From assembly GCF_017654485.1 (NCBI RefSeq), contig NZ_CP061094.1, forward strand, positions 1 through 64,000: a DNA stretch of 64,000 nt, read 5' to 3'. The position numbers were made by a program, and so were the translations under genes. Numbering within the stretch: the stretch's first letter is position 1; each line of letters begins with the position of its first letter. Shown here in pieces: positions 37,623 through 45,595 of this stretch. Source of the DNA: Roseomonas marmotae. GTDB taxonomy: Bacteria > Pseudomonadota > Alphaproteobacteria > Acetobacterales > Acetobacteraceae. The notes below the pieces were generated by a model. It did no database searches. It was not told the DNA's origin and saw only the letters and a list, made by a program, of their open reading frames with translations.

Positions 37623-37948
37623 GTTACTACCAGGCGCGCCTCGCGCCGATAGATCGTCCCGCCATCCTCCTCCCATGCGAAGACGAGGTCGCCCGTCTCC
37701 GTGGCGACCGTCGTGAACTCCAGATAGGGGTTCGCTGCAATGCCGGGGGAGAGCACCATGTGGAACACTTCCTCTCCGGCATAGGTGACGCGCAGGGTGT
37801 GGAGGATTTTCCGCGGCACCGGGGTCAGCCCCGCCGCGTCCACCGCCCGTTCCATAGGGTGGCGGACAAGGACGCGCACCGTCACCACCTCGCCCCGCCG
37901 TGCGGAAGCCGGAAGCGTGATCCGCGCGGTGATCGGAACCGTCTGCAT
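37619..37948 (-). CDS. soxZ: SoxZ, sulfur carrier complex subunit
   Basis: A 109-residue immunoglobulin-like protein that pairs with SoxY to present the carrier arm to other Sox enzymes. ARITLPASARRGEVVTVRVL, HPMERAV and the end of the domain (FAWEEDGGTIYRREARLVV) match the family. No signal peptide is visible; SoxZ is normally co-exported with SoxY. It lies two bases after soxY and overlaps soxA by four. Confidence 0.91.
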   Translation of the reverse strand: MQTVPITARITLPASARRGEVVTVRVLVRHPMERAVDAAGLTPVPRKILHTLRVTYAGEEVFHMVLSPGIAANPYLEFTTVATETGDLVFAWEEDGGTIYRREARLVVT

Positions 37949-37950
37949 GG

Positions 37951-38391
37951 CTACCCCGTCTCGACGCAGGCGCCGAGCACGACGATCACGTCGCGCGCCG
38001 CGCGGTGGACCTCGCCCCGGCTCGTCTCGGCAATGGCGACGATCGTCTGGCTGGTGGCCAGGCGGATCCGGGTGGCGACCTCCGCCCGGCCGGCCCGCGG
38101 CGTCAGCGAGAAGGTGGCGACGAGGGGAAAGGGGTTCTTCTCCGCCAGGAGATGGATGGCGGTGACGTGGTCCTCCGCCGTCATGGGGCTGTCCACCCGG
38201 ACCGAGAGGTCCACCGAATTCCCGTTCTCCGACAGTGGCGGGACATCGAGGGCGATCGCACCCTCGGCCGGGACGCGGCCGGTGAGGATGGCGCGCAGCG
38301 CCGCCGCGAAGTCCTCCTCCGCCGCCGCCCGGGAAGCACTGGCGGCCAGGAGGGGAGCCGCCAGCAGGGCACGGCGGGACAGCACCGTCAT
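37951..38391 (-). CDS. soxY: SoxY, sulfur carrier protein with an atypical C-terminal arm
   Basis: A 146-residue exported SoxY. A twin-arginine-like signal (SRRALLAAPLLAASASRAAA) is followed by the SoxY fold (NGNSVDLSVRVDSPMTAEDH, RLATSQTIVAIAETSRGE). In canonical SoxY the protein ends GGCGG, whose cysteine carries the sulfur substrate. Here it ends VLGACVETG: a cysteine is kept but is fifth from the end and lacks the flanking glycines. The start at 38391 overlaps soxX by four bases. Confidence 0.89.
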   Translation of the reverse strand: MTVLSRRALLAAPLLAASASRAAAEEDFAAALRAILTGRVPAEGAIALDVPPLSENGNSVDLSVRVDSPMTAEDHVTAIHLLAEKNPFPLVATFSLTPRAGRAEVATRIRLATSQTIVAIAETSRGEVHRAARDVIVVLGACVETG

Positions 38392-38834
38392 CGCTCCGGC
38401 GCCTTCAGCGCGCTCAGATAAGCCACCACGTCCTCCACCTCCTGGGCCGTCAGCACCGGACGGCCGCGGTATTGCCGGTCTACCCGCAGCAGCCCCTCCG
38501 TGCGGTGATAAGCCGGCATGATCGCCTGCGGGTTCCACAGGGTCGGGTCCACGACCCGAAGCCGGATCTGCCCCGGACTCAGACGAGACCCCACCCCCGC
38601 GAGCGGGGGGCCGACCTCCCCCATGAAGCGCTCGGTCGTACCAGGAATCATGTGGCATATCAGGCAATTTGCCGTCTCCCGGTTCCGGACCACCGCCTCG
38701 CCCCGTGCAGGATCGCCCCGCAGCCCGTCCAGCGGCGCCTCGATGGCGTCCGACGTCACCGTGAAGGGCGCCACCTGTCCTGCCGCGGGCGCGGCGAGAA
38801 GGGACAAGACCAGCACAGGCGCGGCTCCTCGCAC
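38388..38834 (-). CDS. soxX: SoxX, monohaem cytochrome subunit of SoxAX
   Basis: A 148-residue secreted cytochrome c. A signal peptide (APVLVLSLLAAPAAG) precedes NRETANCLICHMIPG, the haem site near residue 57. GEVGPPLAGVGSRLSPGQIRLRVVD and NPQAIMPAYHRTEGL, supplying the methionine ligand, are typical of SoxX. Forms SoxAX with the soxA product. It starts one base after the molybdenum hydroxylase gene and overlaps soxY by four bases. Confidence 0.91.
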   Translation of the reverse strand: MRGAAPVLVLSLLAAPAAGQVAPFTVTSDAIEAPLDGLRGDPARGEAVVRNRETANCLICHMIPGTTERFMGEVGPPLAGVGSRLSPGQIRLRVVDPTLWNPQAIMPAYHRTEGLLRVDRQYRGRPVLTAQEVEDVVAYLSALKAPER

Positions 38835-38835
38835 C

Positions 38836-41016
38836 TCAGCCTTGCTTGCGAAGCTGATCCCCCAGCGGCATCTCGCGGATGCGCCGGCCGGTTCCCGCGA
38901 AGACCGCGTTCAGCACCGCCGGCGCCGCGACCATGATGGTCGGCTCGCCCACGCCACCCCAGAAGCCGCCTGACGGCACGACGATGGTCTGGACTTCCGG
39001 CATCTCGCCGAGGCGCATCACGTTATAGGTGTCGAAATTCGTCTGCTCGATGGCACCGTCCTTTACTGTGCAGGCCCCGTACAGCATGGCGGAAAGGCCG
39101 TAGACGAAAGACCCTTCCACCTGCATCTCGATCTGGCGGGGGTTCACCGCGTGGCCGCAATCCGTCGCCGCGACGATGCGATGGATCCGCAGATCCCCGC
39201 GGTCGCTGACCGAGACCTCGGCCGCGGCGGCGACGTAGCTGCCGAATCCCATCTGCTGCGCGATGCCACGATGGATCCCGGCCGGCGCTGGCGTCCCCCA
39301 GCCGATCCCCTCCGCCACCGCGTTCAGCACGGCCAGGTGCTTCGGGTGGTTTGCCATCAGCGAGCGGCGCAGCGCCAGCGGGTCCTGGTTCGTCGCCTGC
39401 GCCACCTCGTCGAGGAAGCATTCGAGATAGATGGCGTTCTGGTTGTTGTTCACGCCCCGCCAGAAATGAGCGGGCACATGCGGGTTCCGCATCGCGTGGT
39501 CGATCAGCAGATTGGGGAAGGTATAGCCGATGGCGCTCTCCGCGCCGCCGGCGTTCAGCCCCTGGAACTGCACGGGATCGCGCCCGTTCTGGAGACCGCC
39601 GGGGAAGGCGGTGGCCAGGATGGACTGGCCGGAGATGCGCATATGCAGCCCGACGATCCGGTTGTCCGCGTCGAGACCCGCGACGAGCCGGCACTTGGTG
39701 ACGGGGTGGTAGCGCCCCTGCACCATGTCCTCCTCACGCGTCCACATGGTCTTGATCGGGACGCCCGGCACCTGCCGCGCGATCAGGACCGCATCCGCCA
39801 GCCAGTCATGCACCGTGCGCCGGCCGAAGCCGCCGCCGAGGTCCAGGCGGTGGATGTCGCACGCCGTCTGCGGCAGGCCCGCCGCCTGGGCAGCGGCGGC
39901 CAGCGCCGCCTCCCCGTTCTGGGTCGGGCACCAGACGTCGCAGCGCTCAGGCGTCCAGACCACCGTGGCGTTCATCGGCTCCATCGGCGCGTGGTTCTGG
40001 TAGGGATAGGAGTAGGTCGCCTCCACCCGGCGGACCGCGCCCGCAATGGCCGCCCGCGCATCGCCCTGCTGGTTGCCGATGAAGGCCTCAGGCGCCGTGA
40101 GCCCCTCGTCCAGCATGACCGAGATGGTTTCTGACGAGACGCCGCCGTTCTCCCCGGCATCCCATTCCACCGGCAGCGCATCGAGCGCCGTCTTCGCCTG
40201 CCAGAAGGTGTCAGCCACCACGGCAACGGCGGAATCGCCCACCTGCAGGACGTGGCGCACGCCGGGCATGCCCGACGCCGCCGCGGCATCGAAGGACTTC
40301 ACCGTGCCGCCAAAGACGGGGCAGCGCTTCGGCACCGCGATCAGCATGCCCGGCATCCGCAGGTCCTGGCCATAGACCAGCTTGCCCGTGGTCTTGTCCG
40401 TGGTATCCAGGCGCGGAAGGGGCTTGCCGATCACCGTCCACTGCGCCGGATCCTTCAGCGGAACGTCCGCCGGCGGGGTCAGGCGCGATGCCTCCGCCAC
40501 GACCTCGGCATAGCGCAGCCTGCGCCCGCTTCCGGCATGGGTGATCACGCTGTCCTTGGCGGAGCACTCGGCGGCCGGCACCCCCCAGCGGGCGGCGGCG
40601 GCCTCGGTCAGCATCACCCGCGCCGCCGCGCCGCCCTTGCGGACGATCTCCTGGCTCGACCGGATCCCCTGGCTGCCCGCGGTCTGAAAGTTGCCCCAGA
40701 CCCGGCTCCGGGCCAGGCTCTGGCCCGGCGTGACATATTCGGTGGAGAGCTTCGACCAGTCGCAGTGCATCTCCTCCGCGAACATCTGCGCGAGGCCCGT
40801 CCGGACGCCCTGGCCCATCTCGCTCTTCGCCATCCGCAGCACCACCCGGTCGTCGGGGTGGATCACCACCCAGGCGTTCAGTTCGGGCGGGGAGCCGGCG
40901 GGCATACCCTGCGCGGCGGCTTGCCGCGCGGGAAGGTGGAACCCCAGCAGCACCGCCCCGGCGGCAGCCTTCATCAGCCCCCGGCGGGACGGACGCACGG
41001 TTTCAAACGTCGTCAT
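38836..41016 (-). CDS. Molybdopterin xanthine dehydrogenase-family large subunit (IorB-like), sox operon
   Basis: A 726-residue molybdenum hydroxylase catalytic subunit of the isoquinoline 1-oxidoreductase/aldehyde dehydrogenase type. A twin-arginine signal (SRRGLMKAAAGAVLLG) suggests periplasmic location. Conserved blocks include [49 protein letters not shown] and the C-terminal GGFWGGVGEPTIMVAAPAV with the catalytic glutamate. It lies 13 bases after its 2Fe-2S partner and one base before soxX, so it is co-transcribed with the sulfur genes. Substrate unknown, probably an aldehyde or N-heterocycle. Confidence 0.89.
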   Translation of the reverse strand: MTTFETVRPSRRGLMKAAAGAVLLGFHLPARQAAAQGMPAGSPPELNAWVVIHPDDRVVLRMAKSEMGQGVRTGLAQMFAEEMHCDWSKLSTEYVTPGQSLARSRVWGNFQTAGSQGIRSSQEIVRKGGAAARVMLTEAAAARWGVPAAECSAKDSVITHAGSGRRLRYAEVVAEASRLTPPADVPLKDPAQWTVIGKPLPRLDTTDKTTGKLVYGQDLRMPGMLIAVPKRCPVFGGTVKSFDAAAASGMPGVRHVLQVGDSAVAVVADTFWQAKTALDALPVEWDAGENGGVSSETISVMLDEGLTAPEAFIGNQQGDARAAIAGAVRRVEATYSYPYQNHAPMEPMNATVVWTPERCDVWCPTQNGEAALAAAAQAAGLPQTACDIHRLDLGGGFGRRTVHDWLADAVLIARQVPGVPIKTMWTREEDMVQGRYHPVTKCRLVAGLDADNRIVGLHMRISGQSILATAFPGGLQNGRDPVQFQGLNAGGAESAIGYTFPNLLIDHAMRNPHVPAHFWRGVNNNQNAIYLECFLDEVAQATNQDPLALRRSLMANHPKHLAVLNAVAEGIGWGTPAPAGIHRGIAQQMGFGSYVAAAAEVSVSDRGDLRIHRIVAATDCGHAVNPRQIEMQVEGSFVYGLSAMLYGACTVKDGAIEQTNFDTYNVMRLGEMPEVQTIVVPSGGFWGGVGEPTIMVAAPAVLNAVFAGTGRRIREMPLGDQLRKQG

Positions 41017-41029
41017 GTCGCGCCCTCCC

Positions 41030-41491
41030 TCAGCCTGCGATGCCGCCGCCGGCGGCCTGATGGATGCCCGCGCGCACCCGTTTGTAAGTCCCGCAGCGGC
41101 AGATGTTGGTGATGGCCTCGTTGATGTCCTCGTCCGTCGGGCGCGGCTTCTCGGCCAGCAGCGCGGCGGCGGCCATGATCATGCCGGGCTGGCAGAACCC
41201 GCATTGCGGTACGTCCAGCGCGCGCCAGGCGACCTGGAGGGGATGAGTGCCGTCGGGTGAGAGGCCCTCGATCGTCACGATCTTCTGGTCCTCGGCCACC
41301 GCCGACAACGGGAAGGCACAGGAGCGGATGGCCTGCCCGTCCAGATGCACGGTGCAGGCGCCGCATTGGGCAATGCCGCAGCCGTATTTCGTGCCGGTCA
41401 GCCCGACATGCTCGCGAATGGCCCAGAGCAGGGGGGTATCCGGATCAGCATCCACCTTCACGCTTCGCCCGTTGATGTTCAACGTCGCCAT
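41030..41491 (-). CDS. 2Fe-2S small subunit of molybdenum hydroxylase (IorA-like), sox operon
   Basis: A 153-residue electron-transfer subunit with two 2Fe-2S clusters. The plant-type set is [17 protein letters not shown] with the fourth cysteine in IRSCAFPLS. The second set is [13 protein letters not shown] and [15 protein letters not shown]. The start [11 protein letters not shown] at 41491 follows GAGAGGA. It is the first gene of an eight-gene minus-strand unit that continues through the IorB-like subunit and soxXYZA to fccB. Confidence 0.91.
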   Translation of the reverse strand: MATLNINGRSVKVDADPDTPLLWAIREHVGLTGTKYGCGIAQCGACTVHLDGQAIRSCAFPLSAVAEDQKIVTIEGLSPDGTHPLQVAWRALDVPQCGFCQPGMIMAAAALLAEKPRPTDEDINEAITNICRCGTYKRVRAGIHQAAGGGIAG

Positions 41492-42270
41492 CTTGGTATC
41501 CTCTCCTGCGCGAACTGTCGCCGCGCTGTTGCTGCGAATATCGGCAAGGCCGCGCCTGGGCCGCAACGATGAAGTGGTCTCTCGCCACGTCTCGCGCCGA
41601 AATGATCACTGAAGGCTGCGGAGGAGATTGTTACATTGCCCGCGAGCCCATGCAGGCTGCGGCGGCCTGGAGCGTGGGTCAAGCCTCATGGCGTGGTCGG
41701 GACGGGTTCCGTTCAGCAATTTCTGGCAGCCGTGAATGGCCGCGACAGAAGCCAGATCTGGCGACGGCATGGAACAACTCGGCGACAAGGGTGACCTGGG
41801 CCCGCATGCCTCGTCCGGGCATTGCCAAGTTGAGCGGCAGAAGCCGGAGAGAGCGAGCTGTGCGAAGCTGGTCGGATGACGCCAGGCCCCGTCACTTATC
41901 CTGGATGCCGCTTCCCGGCGGAGATCATGAGCCACGCGGTCTGGCTGTATCACGTGTTCAGCCTGAGCCTGCGGGGCGTGGAACTGATCCTGGCGGAACG
42001 GGGCATCACCGTCACGCACGAGAGTATCCGGAGCTGATGCTGGACATCCCGGTCCAGGACCTGCGGAATGCGGGGTGCCGCCAGACGCTTCTTCAGGCGC
42101 CGGCTGCGGGCTGAAGAGCTACGGCGCGGCACAGCGCGAGCTACGGGTTATGAGTCCCGACCGTAGCTGCTGCCATCAGGAGGTTGCTTGGCCTGCCGCA
42201 GCAATCGCAGCCAGCTCCGGTTTGATGAGAAACGGAAGGCCGATCTGAATGTATAATATGGGGAAACGTC
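41492..42270 (+). pseudogene. Gap with an IS6-family transposase remnant
   Basis: At 41876-42037 a plus-strand frame reads YPGCRFPAEIMSHAVWLYHV, then FSLSLRGVELILAERGITVT and HESIRS, the N-terminal part of an IS6-family transposase, before a stop. KSYGAAQRELRVM near 42110-42150 matches a later part of the same family, so the middle is deleted. Between 41492 and 41870 I see no gene; the sox-operon promoter should lie there. Confidence 0.65.
42252..42257 (+). promoter_or_regulatory. Candidate -10 box upstream of the secreted hydrolase
   Basis: TATAAT lies 14 bases before the ATG of the hydrolase at 42271, in a GC-rich background where such hexamers are rare. No good -35 is found at standard spacing (TTGATG at 42222 is 24 bases away). 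It lies at the edge of the IS6 remnant. Confidence 0.35.
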
Positions 42271-43344
42271 ATGAGCATTGATAAGCATCGCCGAACAGGA
42301 GTGGTTCGGCTCAAGCGTCATTTGCGTCATCTTACCTTTACCGCAGCCTTGGTCTTCGCGGGCCTCCCGGCTTCCGTGCGGGCACAGGAGGCGGGGCCGA
42401 TCACGCTGGAGCGATTCGGCTCCTTCCACGTCGGTGGCCGCATGGTGGAGATTTCCGGCCAGCCCATTCGCGAGTACATGCCGACCATCGGCGGCGCCTT
42501 GAACCGGATCGACCCAAACGGCTCCTACATCGTAGGGGCCATGTACGCGCAGTACAAGATCCCCAGCCCACAGCGCGGCACCGCGCCGCTGATGCTCTGG
42601 CACGGCGCTTACTTGACCGGCGTGACCTATGAAACCACGCCGGATGGCCGGGAAGGCTGGGAGCACTTCTTCCTGCGCCGGGGTTGGGCAACCTACGTGA
42701 CCGATGCAGTGGAGCGCGGGCGTAGTGGCTGGGCCATGGTTCCCGAAATCTTCCGCGAGCCCGTGTTTCTGCCACTCCAGAATCCTTGGGAGCGCTTCCG
42801 CATCGGTGATGGCCCTGGCTCTTTCGCGCGCAATACCACCGCGCCTGGCGCGCAGTTCCCGACCAACCGGGACAGCTACCTGAACTTCATGAGACAGGTC
42901 GTGCCGCGGTTCCTCAGCACCGACGAGGACGTGCTGGCCGGTTACGCCGCATTGTTGGAGCGGGTGGGACCCAGCGTGGTGATTGCCCATAGCCAGGGCG
43001 CCGCCTTCGCCTGGCAGCTGGCACAGCGGCGGCCCGAGCTGTTCCGCGCATTGGTCCTGGTCGAACCCGCTGGAACTGGCGACATGGCACAGGCCGGCCG
43101 GCTCAAGGATATCCCGCAGGTCTTCGTTTACGGCGACAACATGGACCCGCGTTGGTCAGCGATCCGCGACAACGCCCGGCGCTTCGCAGCAGCAATCCGC
43201 GAGGCCGGCGGGCAGGTTGACGAGATCGACCTGCCCGCCCGGGGCATCGCCGGTAATACCCACATGATCATGATGGACCACAATGGCAACGCAGTGGCGC
43301 AACTCCTTCAGGAATGGCTAACCGAGCGCGGTTTCTGGCGCTAA
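42271..43344 (+). CDS. Secreted alpha/beta hydrolase (esterase-like)
   Basis: A 357-residue alpha/beta-hydrolase with an N-terminal signal peptide (LTFTAALVFAGLPASVRAQ). LMLWHGAYLTGVTYE gives the oxyanion region, and the nucleophile elbow is AHSQGAAFAWQLAQ near residue 243. An acidic residue near VYGDNMDPRW and a histidine in IAGNTHMIMMDHNGN near the C-terminus complete a plausible triad. Exported to the periplasm; substrate unknown. The gene lies alone between the IS6 remnant and hpnM. Confidence 0.84.
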   Translation: MSIDKHRRTGVVRLKRHLRHLTFTAALVFAGLPASVRAQEAGPITLERFGSFHVGGRMVEISGQPIREYMPTIGGALNRIDPNGSYIVGAMYAQYKIPSPQRGTAPLMLWHGAYLTGVTYETTPDGREGWEHFFLRRGWATYVTDAVERGRSGWAMVPEIFREPVFLPLQNPWERFRIGDGPGSFARNTTAPGAQFPTNRDSYLNFMRQVVPRFLSTDEDVLAGYAALLERVGPSVVIAHSQGAAFAWQLAQRRPELFRALVLVEPAGTGDMAQAGRLKDIPQVFVYGDNMDPRWSAIRDNARRFAAAIREAGGQVDEIDLPARGIAGNTHMIMMDHNGNAVAQLLQEWLTERGFWR

Positions 43345-43583
43345 CCTAGCCGTTACTGGTGCTGCGATCCGCGCGGCGAGACAGCGGGTAGCGGCGTTGA
43401 CCAGCAGCGACGCTACGGCAGCAATCGCGCCGGGCAGCAGCGATCCACTCCACGACAGGCTGCTGTTCTGGTGCCGACGGCGCTCTGGGGCGGGTGCCCG
43501 TACGCCGCTGCGCCGCACCGGCCGGCGAAGAATCCTGTGCATCAGGGGGGCGCATTTCCATCTGTCTCGCCTATATTGGCCTC

Positions 43584-44219
43584 ATGGATCGCGACCACGC
43601 AGCACCTTCCGCCGCTGACCTGCCTCGCCGGCTTCTGGCAGGTCTCTGCATTGCCGCGCTCGGCGCGGCGCCACTCCATGCGCAGGTCAGCGCTGCACAG
43701 CCGGTGGAGCAGCTTCACGCGGCGCTTCTGGATGTCTCGCGGCAGGCCCAGGCCTTGGGCGTCCAGGGCCGCTTCAACAGGCTGCGCTCCGTCATGGAAG
43801 CAAGTTTCGACCTGCCGGCGATGACGCGCATCGCCATAGGCCCCGCCTGGACGCGCATCACCCCTGAGCAACAGGCCGCGTTGGTGCAGGCCTTTTCCGA
43901 GTGGTCCATCGCCACCTACGCCAACCGCTTCAACGGGTTTTCCGGCGAGAGCTTCACCACCGAAGGAGAGTCGGAACTTCGCAATGGCGATCGCCTCATC
44001 CGCACCGTGCTCAACCGGCCAGGCAACAGCGCCGTGCAGTTGAACTATCTGGTGCGACGCAGCGGCGGCACTTGGCGTATTGTTGATGTCTATCTGACAG
44101 GCTCGATCAGCGAGCTGGCCTCGCGCCGGGCCGATTTCGCTGCCCTGCTCGCCGAAGGCGGACCCGCTCGACTGGCTGCCGAGCTGCGACGCCGTTCGGC
44201 GGCGTTGCTGCAAGGCTGA
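43584..44219 (+). CDS. hpnM: HpnM, hopanoid-associated MlaC/Ttg2D-family periplasmic protein
   Basis: A 211-residue periplasmic protein of the MlaC/Ttg2 (toluene tolerance) family. A signal peptide (LLAGLCIAALGAAPLHAQ) is followed by the family core FDLPAMTRIAIGPAWTRITP, FSEWSIATYANRF and VQLNYLVRRSGGTWRIVDVY. In hopanoid loci HpnM is found beside hpnN and is thought to carry lipid across the periplasm. Here it is separated from hpnN-mlaA by the sox operon and IS remnants. The ATG at 43584 gives a clean signal peptide. Confidence 0.87.
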   Translation: MDRDHAAPSAADLPRRLLAGLCIAALGAAPLHAQVSAAQPVEQLHAALLDVSRQAQALGVQGRFNRLRSVMEASFDLPAMTRIAIGPAWTRITPEQQAALVQAFSEWSIATYANRFNGFSGESFTTEGESELRNGDRLIRTVLNRPGNSAVQLNYLVRRSGGTWRIVDVYLTGSISELASRRADFAALLAEGGPARLAAELRRRSAALLQG

Positions 44220-44235
44220 AGAATCCTTCCTGGCA

Positions 44236-45065
44236 TCACAGTTGCTTTCTTCGTTTGGCGTGGGCCTCTTGCGCGGCGGCTTGATGAGCGCGTTGCCAGA
44301 GTGACCAGGCGATGATGGTGGCGGGCTGGATCCGCCGCTGTGCCAGGTGGATCGCTATGCGGCGGATTTCCTGAATCGACCACCGGATGAGGCGCGGGCT
44401 GCCCGGGGCTGCTTCTGTGCTTTTTGGGGCGTCGGCTGGATTGCGTGATGGCAGATCACCGCCAGCATGGAAGGCCAGCATCACCAGCGACACGTGGCGG
44501 TGCCAGCCGTGCCAGGGTTCAGGGCACTGCCTTGACCGGTTCATTATGCGTCAGGCCGAGTTCGTTCCTGGCGGTCTCAAAGCTGTCATCGATGGCCCAG
44601 CGATGGTCCTCGACAGCGACGAGCGTCTCGATGGGTGTTCCGGCCGATCTGGCAGTTGGTGATCTTGCCTGCCGAGCCGGTGTACTGCCGCCCCACACTA
44701 CAGGAAGCGCGGCCCTGCTTCAGGAAGCCGGTCTCATCAATGACCAGTACGGCATCCTCCGCGGCGAAATGCTCGACCACGTAGTCGCGCACCATGTCGC
44801 GCAGCGCATCGGCCTCCCAGCGGCCGCGGCCGAGAATGGCCTGCTGGCGCCATGGCCCGGGATCGCCCGCCGCCTCAGCCCGCATCCAGCCTGTCTTGCG
44901 GCGCTCAGCTCCCGGCAGGCCATCCAGGAACAGCCCAGCGGAGACCGCTACCCGCTCCTGAGCAAACAGCGGCCGGATCCGTGCTTTGACCTCACGCAGC
45001 GATGACGCCCAGAGCTCCAATGTCGCCTCGATCGAAGCGCCCGCCATCCATGATCTCCAAATCAT
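44236..45065 (-). pseudogene. IS701-family transposase remnant with internal deletion
   Basis: From 45065 leftward the minus strand encodes the N-terminal third of an IS701-family transposase, unlike the 7.7-kb copies. It reads LFLDGLPGAERRKTGWMRAE, AVLVIDETGFLKQGRASCSV and YTGSAGKITNCQIG. Frame and homology break near 44640, and the C-terminal end follows (PWHGWHRHVSLVMLAFHAG, IRWSIQEIRRIAIHLAQRR). The middle, including later catalytic residues, is missing. Confidence 0.75.
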
Positions 45066-45086
45066 GGTCCGCCATAGATTCGGAGA

Positions 45087-45530
45087 TCATCCAAAACCGC
45101 AGCTGTAATGCCAGTAGAAACAGCCGGAAGCCACCGGAGCCGGCACCTTACCCTGCGCCAGGATAAATAGGACAGGCGACTGGCGGTCGACCGGCCTGCC
45201 AGGCCGGTCGCAGTACTGCGGCGCTACACCCACCGACGTCGTGCCCTTCCTGGGCAACGCCGTATCGTCGATGACCAGCCGATCCGCCTGTCGTGCCAGC
45301 ACAGGCCGAAAGGGGGCCATTATCTCAGGCAGGATCGACGGTGAATGCTGCGGCTGGTCGTGGCCACCCCAGACCCGGCCGCGCCGCCAGGACTACAGAC
45401 TGTCGCCCTCGCCAGCGCCCGGCCGCCCGCCATGCCGCTCCAGGGTCTGACGCACTGGCACGCCCGCAGCGCCGCATCACGAGCCGCCGGGAAAGCCAAG
45501 CTCAAGACCACTAGGCGGAAGTGAAATTTA
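45087..45530 (-). pseudogene. Second IS701-type transposase remnant
   Basis: The minus strand encodes VLARQADRLVIDDTALPRKG, TTSVGVAPQYCDRPGRPVDR and LAQGKVPAPVA. This closely parallels the intact transposases at 7.7-10.6 kb (VLAQQADKLV, VIDDTALPKKG). Upstream pieces such as VWGGHDQPQHS match their N-terminal region out of frame. It ends abruptly near 45110, beside the other IS701 remnant. It is a diverged, inactive relative. Confidence 0.7.
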
Positions 45531-45595
45531 TCCCTTAAAAGCTCCGACGGCTCACCCACTGGGCCGACGCCCGAGAAAGCAGGAGAAGTCGCTTT

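Noticed and set aside
42222..42257. TTGATG plus TATAAT as a full promoter for the hydrolase
   Set aside because: Spacing of 24 bases is too long for a standard sigma-70 promoter, so only the -10 is noted.
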